DNA of 64,000 nt from Gammaproteobacteria bacterium UBA6724 (GCA_002454165.1 DKIG01000052.1:1-64000); one strand, 5' to 3'. Shown: positions 16,525-26,292, counted from the stretch's first letter. The notes: a model not told the origin generated them from the letters alone. Program-made: numbers and translations.

Positions 16525-18588
16525 ATGACGATTATGACTTTGCGAGGCTTAATAATAGTACCCGTGTTCATCGCTAACCTAAGTTTTGCCCATGCAAAAT
16601 TAGTTGAATATGAATTTGACATAGACACTCAGACGGTCAATTTCAGCGGGAAAGACGTTGAAGCGATGACAGTGGGCGGGTCAATACCAGCACCGACCAT
16701 TGAGGCAACGGTGGGCGATACATTGCGCGTTACTTTTCATAACAAGATGCAAGTTGGCAGTTCAATTCATTGGCATGGAGTATTATTACCGAATGACCAA
16801 GACGGCGTACCCTATTTAACAACGCAACCGATTAGAGCCGGAGAAAGTTTCACTTACGAATATCCGATAATACATCATGGTACATATTGGTATCATTCAC
16901 ATACGGGACTACAGGAGCAAAGGGGATTGTATGGTGCGTTAGTATTTCGTCGCAAAGGCGGTGAGCGGGTAAAGTCGGGCATTGATAAAGTATTAGTATT
17001 ATCGGATTGGACGGATGAGAATCCGCATGAAGTATTGCGCAATCTGAAACGAGATGATGATCATTATGCTTTAAAGAAAGATTCGGTACAGAGTTGGTAT
17101 AAGGTTGTTGCGCATGGCTGGAAGGCGATTCGGAATCGCATACATGGTAGTTGGATTCGTATGGGGGTGATGGATATTTCGGATGTCGGTTATGACGCGT
17201 TTTTGATAAATGGCGCACGAGAGACTTTAGTAGAGGGGGTAAAGAAAGGCGATAGGTTGCGTTTGAGAATAGTTAATGCTTCAGCTTCAAGTTACCAATT
17301 TGTAGAATTTTCTGGCGGGGCAATGACGATAATTTCCGCTGACGGTGTGGATGTTACACCACTTAATGTTGATAGGCTAAGGCTAGCGATAGCGGAAACT
17401 TACGATGTGATAATCACCATAGATGATGAGGGTAAATCCTACGAGTTGCGAGCTAGTTCGGAGGATGGCACCGGTTATGCTTCCATGTGGTTCGGCAAGG
17501 GGCAACGTGTATCGGCACGTACAATAGAAAAACCCAATCCGTTTGTGATGGATCACTCTATGATGGGTAGCGGTCATGGTGCTCGTCATCAAGGCGGGCA
17601 TGGTACTCATCATCATAGCGGGCATGTGGTCGGTATGATGACAGAATATCAGGGATTAAAAGCCTTAAAGAAGACTAATTATAATCCGACTCGTCCGCTG
17701 CGAGAAATTGAGCTTAATCTCACCGGTAATATGATGGATTACACATGGTCGTTTGATAATAAGACATTCATAGAATCCGATAAGATATTAATCAAAAAAG
17801 GTGAGACGGTACGTTTCATTTTGAACAATGAGACGATGATGCATCATCCGATTCACTTACATGGACATTTTTTTCGCGTACTAAACGGTAAGGGTGATTA
17901 TTCACCGTTAAAACATACAGTGAATATTGCGGCACTGAAAAGCGTAACAATTGAATTTGCCGCTAATGAAGAGAAGGATTGGTTATTTCACTGCCATAAT
18001 CTTTATCATATGAAATCCGGCATGACACGAGTAGTCAGTTATGAAGATAACGATGATGTAAAAACTACATACTCAGAAAACTCATTTGAAAATTATATAG
18101 CGAAAATCGGAAATCCTTGGTATGGCTTCGGTGAGATAGGCATCGCATCGCATATGGTAAGTATCGATCTGCAAGCAGAAAATATCAAAAATGAATTATT
18201 TTTAGAATTAGATAGTGATTATGATCGTCTTTATGAGGTTGAAGCTTTATATAAACGGCGATTAAAAAATTTCTTAGGCGTATATATCGGCGCCAAATCG
18301 GAACGCGAAGATGAAAATGAAAAATCTGATAATACTGCATTGCTCGGTGTGCATTACATGTTGCCGTTATTGATTGAATCCGATTTCCGGATAGATTCAG
18401 AAGGAGATTTTCGTTTTGGTTTAGCCGGTGATATGCAATTAACCGATAGGTTGAGCTTCGCTTGGAATTGGAATAGTGATGATGAATATCGTTTAGAGTT
18501 GGAATATGAGGTTAATTACACAATCAGCTTAGTCGCTAATACCGATTCCGATTACGATGTTGGTGGCGGTATTGAAATAAAATTCTGA
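16525..18588 (+). CDS. CopA-type multicopper oxidase fused to a C-terminal beta-barrel
   Basis: A 687-aa exported protein with a signal peptide (residues 1-24, cleavage after AHA). Copper ligands are visible: HWHG (H82, H84), HSH (H124, H126), HPIHLHGH (441-448) and HCHNLYHMKSGM (H489-C490-H491, H495, M500 for the type 1 site). A Met/His-rich loop (about 347-380) resembles copper-resistance oxidases. Residues about 515-687 are alternating amphipathic strands rich in Asp/Glu turns and end in phenylalanine (IKF), like a small outer-membrane barrel of CopB type. The likely role is periplasmic Cu(I) oxidation. Codons are clearly more AT-rich than the neighbours, suggesting transfer. Confidence 0.88.
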   Translation: MTIMTLRGLIIVPVFIANLSFAHAKLVEYEFDIDTQTVNFSGKDVEAMTVGGSIPAPTIEATVGDTLRVTFHNKMQVGSSIHWHGVLLPNDQDGVPYLTTQPIRAGESFTYEYPIIHHGTYWYHSHTGLQEQRGLYGALVFRRKGGERVKSGIDKVLVLSDWTDENPHEVLRNLKRDDDHYALKKDSVQSWYKVVAHGWKAIRNRIHGSWIRMGVMDISDVGYDAFLINGARETLVEGVKKGDRLRLRIVNASASSYQFVEFSGGAMTIISADGVDVTPLNVDRLRLAIAETYDVIITIDDEGKSYELRASSEDGTGYASMWFGKGQRVSARTIEKPNPFVMDHSMMGSGHGARHQGGHGTHHHSGHVVGMMTEYQGLKALKKTNYNPTRPLREIELNLTGNMMDYTWSFDNKTFIESDKILIKKGETVRFILNNETMMHHPIHLHGHFFRVLNGKGDYSPLKHTVNIAALKSVTIEFAANEEKDWLFHCHNLYHMKSGMTRVVSYEDNDDVKTTYSENSFENYIAKIGNPWYGFGEIGIASHMVSIDLQAENIKNELFLELDSDYDRLYEVEALYKRRLKNFLGVYIGAKSEREDENEKSDNTALLGVHYMLPLLIESDFRIDSEGDFRFGLAGDMQLTDRLSFAWNWNSDDEYRLELEYEVNYTISLVANTDSDYDVGGGIEIKF

Positions 18589-18603
18589 AGACCTGCTCTC
18601 TTT

Positions 18604-18760
18604 ATCAGCTCCTTCTGAGTAAACCCCGCTTCAATAAGACCTGAGTGGACGAACTGGAAGTTGTACCACGCTGGAGGGTTTTCTCTATCAGGTCACGCAT
18701 TTGCTCCATCATCGTCGCTTGATTTTCTGATTAGTCATTCATGGCATGGCGTTCGGTCAA
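18604..18760 (-). pseudogene. Duplicated 5' fragment of phaC
   Basis: Beginning at TTG 18760 (overlapping the phaE stop), the minus strand resembles the first ~50 codons of phaC. It has a TAA in place of the CAA codon after MND, and a frameshift after LQRGT, so it is non-functional. Confidence 0.8.
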
Positions 18761-18912
18761 TCTGCGGTGGAGGATGGTGGTTTTTTGGTTCTGGCGGGCC
18801 TGGCAGATTTCTTTGCAGGAGACTTGGCATCCTTGGTTGGTTTCCCCAGCAACCCTTCTATGCGAGCCATTCTATGATCCAGATTGCGGAGCTCCTCACT
18901 GATCTTCATTAA
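18604..18912. repeat. Right copy of the ~300-bp direct repeat (phaE/phaC junction)
   Basis: Homologous to 16069-16370. Here the phaE 3' end is intact and the phaC 5' end is decayed. The complementary pattern at the left copy shows that one ancestral phaE-phaC junction was duplicated around the insert. Confidence 0.9.
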
Positions 18913-19131
18913 GTCATCACGACTTGGCATGTTGAGATTCGCCAGTTGTTTTGACATGAACTCCGCCACCATTCTCTGGAATTCCAGTTGCAGGTTCTGT
19001 ATCTGGTTGATTGACTTGCTGAATTCATCAGTGCCCATGATCCGGTTGGCATATTTGTTAAATTCGCGTTCCCATTTTGTGACCCATTCCTGCAATTGTG
19101 CGGATGGGTCTGGAATTGATTCATTTGCCAT
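18757..19131 (-). CDS. PhaE-like subunit of class III PHA synthase
   Basis: A 124-aa, mostly helical protein. It has an N-terminal amphipathic segment with tryptophans (QLQEWVTKWEREFN), a central helix, a C-terminal coiled-coil-like LDHRMARIEGLL and a lysine/alanine/proline-rich tail typical of granule-associated proteins. It is shorter than classical PhaE (about 350 aa). The assignment rests on adjacency to phaC (ancestrally with overlapping stop and start) and the coiled-coil end; a phasin-like protein is the alternative. Confidence 0.65.
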   Translation of the reverse strand: MANESIPDPSAQLQEWVTKWEREFNKYANRIMGTDEFSKSINQIQNLQLEFQRMVAEFMSKQLANLNMPSRDDLMKISEELRNLDHRMARIEGLLGKPTKDAKSPAKKSARPARTKKPPSSTAD

Positions 19132-19249
19132 AATATTTTCCGCTTGATTGATTCAAGATAGTTGCCTATGAATTCTCTTAAGGATTTCTCTCAATGATAG
19201 TCGTTAAGGATAGTATTATGACAGTAGGGTTTTTTACAAGAAGCTTGGC

Positions 19250-21583
19250 ATGTGGGATGTAAAAGATATAGCGGTACAGATCCTTGAGGAGCGGGCTGAG
19301 GATGATGGGGTCAGGGCATGGCTCCGTATTGAGAACCGCTCCGCCTTTCCGCTGGAGCGCGGCTGGCGGCTTTACTTTTCGCTCGGGCTGGAACCCAAGG
19401 CATCTGACGCTAGAGTCCGCCGTGTACTGCTTGACGGTCGTTACGGTTTTATTGAGCCGGGCGATGCTTGGCCGGGTATCCTTCCTGGCGGATCATTGTC
19501 CATTGAGATAGAAGACTGGTTGCTCAGTGGCATGCCACTCCGGGCACGGCAGGGTTTTCACATCACGCGGATAGCTCCAAACAACAATGAGGAAACCCTG
19601 GCAGGTGCGCCGACAATCCTGCCGCCGAAACTCCTGACATTGGACCATCTGGAAAATACCTGGATTAACGATCTGTCGCCCAGCTCAGACACCAAACCCC
19701 AAACGCCGGCGCGCACATTTGAGAAGAACGCCCGCCTTTGGTCACGCCCAGAAGCACCAATCACTGCACCTCTACTCATCCCGGCTACTAAACGGTGCCT
19801 TACCAAAGGCAAAATCTGTTCAGTGTCCGGCTTTACTCCCGTAGCATCCGATCCGTCAATTGAGGTCAGTACTGAGATGGATTATCTCAGGAAAATCCTG
19901 GCAGAAGATGACTTGCTCATAGAAGACGGATGCCCCATAGCAGTGACCCTGTGCCCGGACCTGGCAAGCACCGAGTACCGACTGGTCACGCATCAGGATC
20001 AAATCAGCATTGAAGGAGGTGACGGCTGCGCTATCTACTATGCAATTCATTCCTTCAGACAGTTGCTTGCAAAAACGGATACAGGCTGCGCCCTCACCCT
20101 TGCTAGCATTGAGGACTTGCCAGACTTCAAGCATCGTGGCCTCTTTCTGGATATTGCTCGGCACTTCCACCATGTCGAACAAATCAAGAAGACGATTGAG
20201 GTCATGTCTGCCTACAAAATGAATCGGTTACAACTGGGTATTTCCAATGATGAAGGCTGGCGTCTGGAGATTCCCTCAATACCCGAACTGACTGACATAG
20301 GTAGCCACCGCGCCTATCGGACGAAAGATGACAAGACGCTTTATCCCGCCTGGGGAGACACCCATGAACGCTATGGCGGTTTCCTTAGCAGCGGCGACTT
20401 CATTGACCTGTTGCAATTTGCGGATCAATGTCATGTTGAGATTATTGTTGAGTTCAATTTGCCGAGCCACGCCAATGCCATCATCCAGTCGCTTAAACAT
20501 TCCGGTCGCTTTCTTCTCCTTGACCCTGAAGATCAGTCGGTACACAGATCGGCCCAGGGGTATAGCCAGAATGTGGTAAATGTTTGTCTTGATTCAACCT
20601 ATGAGTTCGTTGAGGTCGTCCTGAGAGACATCAAAAAACTCTACGATCAGGCGGGTCTTGCCATGAAACGCATACATTTTGGCGGCGATGAAATCCCGGC
20701 GGGTGCCTGGCTTGGATCGAAACTATGCCAGGCGTCCCCTCTATGGAACCCGGCATGGGACACGACACAAGCAGCCGATGCCCAGGCCGCGACGACGACA
20801 CTGATGCAAGCATACGCCGAGCGAATTACCGCCCTGGCGGAAAAGATCTCGCCCGGGATAGAGACCGGGTTCTGGCATGAAATGAGCCCGCACCTGGATG
20901 ACAGCAACCGGCAAGGCTACTTTAATGTGTGGACAACCGAGGCAGGTGATCGCGATATTCCCCGCGCCATCCTCGCCAGGGAACAACAACTGGTGATCTC
21001 CAATGCAAGTTTTCTCTATCTTGACCAGCCCTATGGATTGCATTCTGAAGAACCGGGGTTGCCCTGGGCTGCCTATATTGACACCGAGATGATCTACCAC
21101 TTTGATCCGCTGGGTTCCTGGGAAATACCGAAAGACAAACAGCGTCTCGTTCTTGGTCTGCAAGCGCAGTTATGGACTGAGACCGTCTTTAACGCCAGTC
21201 TGATGGACTATTATCTTTTCCCCCGGCTCCTGGCAATTGCCGAACGATGCTGGAACGCATTGCCCGCAGATGACTGGCAAGGCTTCGCCAGGGCAATCGG
21301 CGAGAGAGAGTTCAATTACCTTGAATCCAAAGGCATTGAATGCCGAGTGCCCCCGCCGGGCGTTAAAATTGAGGGAAGCATCATGTCCGCCAACCTTGTC
21401 TTCCCTTGCCTTGACATTCGGTACAGCACCGATGGCACTGAGCCTTGCCCGGACTCAGCGCTCTACACCGCGCCAGTTGACATTGAAGAATTTGGCGAGG
21501 TGAAACTCTGCACTTTTACTAGGAGCGGCAGAAGTAGCAGAGTTGTGACAATCACACTTAGGCAGCGTTCCTCTCACCAATAA
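19250..21583 (+). CDS. Beta-N-acetylhexosaminidase, glycoside hydrolase family 20
   Basis: A 777-aa enzyme that removes terminal N-acetyl-glucosamine/galactosamine. Domain order is an N-terminal chitobiase-like carbohydrate-binding domain (about 1-170), a GH20 accessory domain (about 190-285), the catalytic barrel from FKHRGLFLDIARHFH (about 290) with the acid pair D480-E481 in GGDEIP, and a short C-terminal Ig-like domain (about 700-777). No signal peptide is evident at ATG 19250, so it may act on imported chitobiose or recycled peptidoglycan sugars, or the true start may lie elsewhere. It overlaps the convergent leucine dehydrogenase by 26 bp. Confidence 0.88.
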   Translation: MWDVKDIAVQILEERAEDDGVRAWLRIENRSAFPLERGWRLYFSLGLEPKASDARVRRVLLDGRYGFIEPGDAWPGILPGGSLSIEIEDWLLSGMPLRARQGFHITRIAPNNNEETLAGAPTILPPKLLTLDHLENTWINDLSPSSDTKPQTPARTFEKNARLWSRPEAPITAPLLIPATKRCLTKGKICSVSGFTPVASDPSIEVSTEMDYLRKILAEDDLLIEDGCPIAVTLCPDLASTEYRLVTHQDQISIEGGDGCAIYYAIHSFRQLLAKTDTGCALTLASIEDLPDFKHRGLFLDIARHFHHVEQIKKTIEVMSAYKMNRLQLGISNDEGWRLEIPSIPELTDIGSHRAYRTKDDKTLYPAWGDTHERYGGFLSSGDFIDLLQFADQCHVEIIVEFNLPSHANAIIQSLKHSGRFLLLDPEDQSVHRSAQGYSQNVVNVCLDSTYEFVEVVLRDIKKLYDQAGLAMKRIHFGGDEIPAGAWLGSKLCQASPLWNPAWDTTQAADAQAATTTLMQAYAERITALAEKISPGIETGFWHEMSPHLDDSNRQGYFNVWTTEAGDRDIPRAILAREQQLVISNASFLYLDQPYGLHSEEPGLPWAAYIDTEMIYHFDPLGSWEIPKDKQRLVLGLQAQLWTETVFNASLMDYYLFPRLLAIAERCWNALPADDWQGFARAIGEREFNYLESKGIECRVPPPGVKIEGSIMSANLVFPCLDIRYSTDGTEPCPDSALYTAPVDIEEFGEVKLCTFTRSGRSSRVVTITLRQRSSHQ

Positions 21584-22625
21584 ACACAGCCTCCGCCATC
21601 CTGTCAGCGACTTCGTTAGTCGGCTTCTGCTCCCTGTCGGACATCTTGAATATCTCGCGTAACTTGCCAGAAATCTGCATGACATGATCCCGCACAGTAG
21701 CTTCCGAGTAATCACCAACGCGCTGGTAGTGAATATCAATCACGCCACCCGCGTTGACGAGATAGTCCGGTGCATAGAGTAGGCCCCGATCAAGTAGCGC
21801 CCTGCCTGTTGCCAAGGATTGAAGTTGATTGTTGGCAGCCCCGGCGATAATGCCTGCGCGGATAGCATCAATATTATGGATGTTGATGGCACCGCCCAGA
21901 GCGCAGGGCGAGAGCAGATCTACATCTGCGGTCAGAATATCTTCAATGGGCAGGCTGGTAACGCCCAGCTCAGCGACGGCTCGGGCAACCTTCTTCTGAT
22001 TGATGTCAGCCACCGTGACAATGGCACCCGCCTCAACCAACATCCGGGCAAGATGAAAGCCGACATTGCCGACGCCCTGAATGGCAACACGGATACCGCG
22101 CAAATCAGAGTCATGGCGATATTTCACCGCTTCAGTAATGCCCACGAAGACCCCCAGTGCAGTCACGGGTGATGGGTCCTTGTGAGATGCTTCGCCCTCC
22201 GGCAGGCCGGGAACATACCGGGTCCGCTCCCGAATCACGGCAATGTCAGCCACACCGGTGCCAGAATCTTCGGCGGTGATATAGCGACCTTGCAAACTCT
22301 CCACAAAGTCGCCCATAGCAAGCAGCATGTCACGGGTCTTATCCCGGCTCGGGTCGCCAATGATGACTGCCTTGCCGCCGCCCATCGTCAGCCCGGCGAG
22401 CGCCGACTTGTAGGTCATGCCTCTGGACAACTTCAAGACATCCGCCAGGGCGTCCTGGTGCGATGGATAGGGGAACATTCTGCAACCACCCACCCCGGGT
22501 CCAAGGCGCGTGTTGTGCACCGCGATGATTGCCCTGAGGGTGTCACTTTGGGTTGATACTACCTTTTCGTGTCCGTCAAAATCTGGATGTGACTCAATGT
22601 CGGACTGATGTATTTTCTGATTCAA
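21558..22625 (-). CDS. Leucine (Glu/Leu/Phe/Val) dehydrogenase
   Basis: A 355-aa NAD-dependent amino-acid dehydrogenase that deaminates branched-chain or aromatic amino acids to 2-oxoacids. The N-terminal domain has the catalytic lysines K73 and K85 (MTYKSALAGLTMGGGKAV), and a Rossmann domain starts near residue 178 (VAIQGVGNVG). Length matches leucine/phenylalanine dehydrogenases rather than glutamate dehydrogenase. It lies downstream of the indolepyruvate oxidoreductase on the same strand, separated by a repeat-filled spacer, so joint transcription and sequential action on 2-oxoacids are plausible. Confidence 0.88.
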   Translation of the reverse strand: MNQKIHQSDIESHPDFDGHEKVVSTQSDTLRAIIAVHNTRLGPGVGGCRMFPYPSHQDALADVLKLSRGMTYKSALAGLTMGGGKAVIIGDPSRDKTRDMLLAMGDFVESLQGRYITAEDSGTGVADIAVIRERTRYVPGLPEGEASHKDPSPVTALGVFVGITEAVKYRHDSDLRGIRVAIQGVGNVGFHLARMLVEAGAIVTVADINQKKVARAVAELGVTSLPIEDILTADVDLLSPCALGGAINIHNIDAIRAGIIAGAANNQLQSLATGRALLDRGLLYAPDYLVNAGGVIDIHYQRVGDYSEATVRDHVMQISGKLREIFKMSDREQKPTNEVADRMAEAVFIGERNAA

Positions 22626-22639
22626 GATGCTCTCCTTCC

Positions 22640-22699
22640 GTTATGTAAAGTGTTATGTAAAATGTTATCTAAAGTGTTATCTAAAGCGTTATGTAAAAT
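22640..22699. repeat. Five-copy 12-bp tandem repeat upstream of leucine dehydrogenase
   Basis: Five units of exact 12-bp period (GTTATGTAAAGT with one or two changes), followed by a degenerate sixth, fill the 100-bp spacer before the leucine dehydrogenase start at 22625. Confidence 0.92.
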
Positions 22700-22725
22700 G
22701 TGATGTGTGTATATAAAGTTTCTGC

Positions 22726-25700
22726 TCATGCCGCTCTCTCAACCTGATTCACAAGGGGTAACACTTCCCCCCTGAATTGACGCAAGAGCATATCTGTCTC
22801 GTGCATAACCTGCTGCAAGTTAGCCGCTTTGATGTGGCCATAACCGCGTATCTTTAGCGGCAATGCCGCCAATTCAACTGCCAGCGCATATCTCTTAACA
22901 ACATCGTTCTTAACGACATCGCCCTTAATAACACTGCTCTTAACGACATTGCCCTTGGTGCTAGGCTCATCGGCGGTCATTAGAAATTTCGTGATTTCAT
23001 CCACCAGGCGCTCAAACGCGTCTCTAGTTTGTCGTTCCTCTACTCGCTCCTTGAGGTATCCAAAGGGGTCAAACATCGTGCCCCGCAACATCTTGAAACG
23101 AGATAGGCGGTTAAACACCGACATCATCCAACTGGGGAACTGCTTCTTGCCCGGCTTTCCTGTGGCGGGATCAATGCTTGCCAGGATGGGCGGTGCCAGA
23201 TGAAATTCAAGGTGATAATCACCTTCAAAAAGCGCGTCAACATAGGTTTGAAATTCACCGTCACTGTATAGCCTCGCTACCTCATATTCATCCTTGTATG
23301 CCATGAGTTTGTAGAGTGACTTAGCGACCGTCTTGCTGAGCGCAAAATCCTCGTTGAAAGACTTGTCTTCTTCCGCCGCTTTTAGTTTCGCCAGCTGCTT
23401 TCGGTATCGGTCCGCATAGGCGGCGGACTGGTACTGCTCAAGTCGTGCAACGCGATCATTGATGATGTCGTCAATCTCGGTTAAGGGCTCGCGATCAAGG
23501 CCCGGTCCGGCGGCTTTTTCAACCTGTGCCAGGTCAACCGCCGCCAGTCTGCCCCAGTTCAGCGCTCTGAAATTGAGCTCAACGGCGACGCCATTCATTT
23601 CAATTGCCTGCTGCAAAGCATGCAGTGACACCGGGATTAACCCCTGTTGCAGGGCGTATCCAAGCAGGAAAAGATTACTCGTAATGGAATCACCAAGCAG
23701 ACGGGTGGCAAGTCCGGTGGCTTCAACGAACCTGACCTTCTCCGGCCCGACTTCCTCCTCAATCAGCGCTTTCATTTCAGTGGTCGGGAGCTGAGTATCC
23801 GGGTTTGTCACAAACTCGGCAACGGTGGATGAATAGTCGTTGACGACGGCGTGCGATCTTTCCGTGTTGACCTTGGCGATGGCTTCATTGCCCGCCGCCA
23901 CCATCAGGTCACAACCTAGTAGCAGGTCAGCGTCGCCGGCGGAAATCCTGACGGCGTTAATCGCCCGCTGGTCTTTGGCAACTCGGACATGACTCACCAC
24001 CGCGCCAAATTTTTGCGCCAGGCCGGTCTGATTCATGGTGGCGCATCCCTTACCCTCAATATGTGCCGCCATGGCGACCAGCGCGGCAACGGTGAGTACG
24101 CCGGTGCCACCCACGCCGGTAACGACAATGTTCCAGGGTTGCGCCGTCACCGGTGCCGTTACCGGTTCAGGTAATGTATTGAAATCAATCCCTTCTGGTA
24201 GGGAATTGTTTTTTTTCAGTTTGCCACCGACGACGGTGACGAAGCTGGGGCAAAAACCTTTCAGACAGGTGTAATCCTTGTTACAAGCACTCTGATCAAT
24301 CTGCCGTTTCCGCCCCAGTTCGGTTTCAAGTGGGAGGATGGACAGGCAGTTGGAGACGACGCCGCAATCACCACAGCCTTCACAGACTTCTGGATTGATG
24401 ACCACCCTGAGTGCCGGGTCGTCCATCAAGCCTTGCTTCCGCCTGCGGCGTTTTTCGGCGGCACAGGTCTGGTCAAAAATCAACGCTGTCGTCCCGGCAA
24501 TGTCTCTCAACTCCTTTTCAATACTGAGGAGTTGGTCCCGGTGATCAATCGTTACACCCGCTGGACGAGGCAGATTTGAGTGCTGTTCGGGCTTATCCGA
24601 TAGGAGCGCAATGCGTGCCACGCCTTCACCCCTGAGTTGCATGATCATCTGCTCAATACTCAGGTCGCCATCAAGCGGCTGACCGCCGGTCATGGCAACG
24701 GCATCGTTGTACAGAATCTTGTAGGTAATATTGATTTTGGCGGCGACCGCCTGCCGGATAGCCAGCAATCCCGAATGGAAGTAGGTGCCGTCCCCCAGGT
24801 TCTGGAATACATGCTTTGTATCCGTGAAAGGCGCCTGCCCCACCCAGGTGACTCCCTCACCACCCATCTGGGTGAAGGTTTCCGCCCGTCTTTCTCCTGC
24901 TTCCCAGATACCCATGTAATGGCAACCTATGCCCCCCAGGGCACGACTGCCTTGCGGAATGCGTGTGGAAGTGCTGTGCGGACAGCCAGAACAATAATGT
25001 GGCATGCGGACCAGACTATCTCCATGAGTGCCTAGCATCTTGTCCTTCTTGCCGTAGAAACTTAACCGCTGATCAATCGTTTCATCCTGATAAAATCGCG
25101 CCATCCGTCCAGCGATTGCCTTTGCGACCATAGCGGGGGTCAACTCCGACAGGTTGGGCAAGAGGTCTCTGCCTGCCTCATCAAATTCCCCAAACACTCT
25201 CGGTCGTCGCTCCACGGGCCAGTTGTATAGTTGTCCGGTCAACTGGTCTTCAATGATGGAACGTTTTTCCTCAACTACCAGAATTTCCTCAAGCCCCTTG
25301 GCAAACTCGTGGGTCGTGAAGGGGTCAAGCGGCCAACTCATCCCAACCTTGAAGATCCGTAATCCGATCTTGCCAGCCTTTTGTTCATCAATGCCCAGGT
25401 CTTCCAGTGCCTGCATGACATCCAACCATGCCTTCCCAGTGGTGATAATGCCGAGTCTGGGTTGAGCACTGTCCACAAGGATGCGGTTAAGGCGGTTGAC
25501 TCGGGCAAACTCCCGAGCGGCATAAATCTTGTATTTGTTGAGCCGCAACTCCTGTTCAAGCGCAGAGTCTGGCCAGCGCGCGTGAACGCCAGTCTCGGGC
25601 AGCACAAAATCCTCCGGTATCAGAATCTTGACCCGCTGGGGATCAATTTCCGCCGAGACGGCGGAGTCCATATTTTCAGTAATAGCCTTAAGCGCGACCC

Positions 25701-26292
25701 AGGCACCACAATATCGGGACAGCTCCCAGCCGAAAATGCCCAGGTCCAGGACTTCCTGAACATTTGCTGGATTAAGTATCGGCAGGGAGGCGCCGATAAA
25801 CAGATGCTCTGATTGGTGTGGGAGGGTTGACGACTTGGCGGCATGATCATCTCCCGCCACAGCAAGGACGCCGCCATATTTTGATGTGCCAAATGCGTTG
25901 GCATGCCGAATGGCATCCATGCTGCGATCAACGCCGGGACCCTTGCCATACCACATACCGAAGACACCGTCGTACCTTGCCCCGGGGAAGAGATTAACCT
26001 GCTGGCTACCCCAGACGGCAGTGGCGGCCAGGTCTTCATTGATGCCGGGTTGGAAGATGATCTTGTGTTGGTCAAGGAATTTTTGGGCTTTCCAGAGGGC
26101 CTGGTCAAAACTGCCGAGCGGGGAACCGCGGTATCCAGAGATGAACCCGGCGGTATTCAAACCCCGTTCAAGGTCGCGTTGATGTTGCAACATGGGTAAC
26201 CGAACCAGGGCTTCTATCCCCGTCATATAAGCGCGGGTAGCGTCCAGCGCATATTTATCGTCCAGCGAAATTGTTTTCGGTTGTGTCATCAT
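22726..26292 (-). CDS. Indolepyruvate ferredoxin oxidoreductase, fused alpha-beta type
   Basis: A 1188-aa thiamine-diphosphate enzyme that oxidatively decarboxylates aryl or branched 2-oxoacids to acyl-CoA with ferredoxin. The order is an N-terminal pyrimidine-binding domain, a TPP-binding domain with HYCSGCPH (about 427-434) and the GDGTYFHSG-type segment, a ferredoxin segment with CEGCGDCG (about 635-642) and a second Cys group (about 668-680), then a gamma-type domain (from about 715, GVGGTGVLTVAA). Residues about 1114-1133 are an in-frame five-residue repeat in a linker. ATG 26292 follows purine-rich repeats. It is divergent from the Lrp regulator. Confidence 0.9.
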   Translation of the reverse strand: MMTQPKTISLDDKYALDATRAYMTGIEALVRLPMLQHQRDLERGLNTAGFISGYRGSPLGSFDQALWKAQKFLDQHKIIFQPGINEDLAATAVWGSQQVNLFPGARYDGVFGMWYGKGPGVDRSMDAIRHANAFGTSKYGGVLAVAGDDHAAKSSTLPHQSEHLFIGASLPILNPANVQEVLDLGIFGWELSRYCGAWVALKAITENMDSAVSAEIDPQRVKILIPEDFVLPETGVHARWPDSALEQELRLNKYKIYAAREFARVNRLNRILVDSAQPRLGIITTGKAWLDVMQALEDLGIDEQKAGKIGLRIFKVGMSWPLDPFTTHEFAKGLEEILVVEEKRSIIEDQLTGQLYNWPVERRPRVFGEFDEAGRDLLPNLSELTPAMVAKAIAGRMARFYQDETIDQRLSFYGKKDKMLGTHGDSLVRMPHYCSGCPHSTSTRIPQGSRALGGIGCHYMGIWEAGERRAETFTQMGGEGVTWVGQAPFTDTKHVFQNLGDGTYFHSGLLAIRQAVAAKINITYKILYNDAVAMTGGQPLDGDLSIEQMIMQLRGEGVARIALLSDKPEQHSNLPRPAGVTIDHRDQLLSIEKELRDIAGTTALIFDQTCAAEKRRRRKQGLMDDPALRVVINPEVCEGCGDCGVVSNCLSILPLETELGRKRQIDQSACNKDYTCLKGFCPSFVTVVGGKLKKNNSLPEGIDFNTLPEPVTAPVTAQPWNIVVTGVGGTGVLTVAALVAMAAHIEGKGCATMNQTGLAQKFGAVVSHVRVAKDQRAINAVRISAGDADLLLGCDLMVAAGNEAIAKVNTERSHAVVNDYSSTVAEFVTNPDTQLPTTEMKALIEEEVGPEKVRFVEATGLATRLLGDSITSNLFLLGYALQQGLIPVSLHALQQAIEMNGVAVELNFRALNWGRLAAVDLAQVEKAAGPGLDREPLTEIDDIINDRVARLEQYQSAAYADRYRKQLAKLKAAEEDKSFNEDFALSKTVAKSLYKLMAYKDEYEVARLYSDGEFQTYVDALFEGDYHLEFHLAPPILASIDPATGKPGKKQFPSWMMSVFNRLSRFKMLRGTMFDPFGYLKERVEERQTRDAFERLVDEITKFLMTADEPSTKGNVVKSSVIKGDVVKNDVVKRYALAVELAALPLKIRGYGHIKAANLQQVMHETDMLLRQFRGEVLPLVNQVERAA
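22892..22951. repeat. Four-copy 15-bp in-frame repeat inside the IOR gene
   Basis: Four units of 15-bp period (plus strand like TTCTTAACGACATCG) encode a tandem pentapeptide with the pattern x-x-V-V/I-K near the C-terminus. The period is a multiple of three, so the frame is preserved. Confidence 0.88.
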
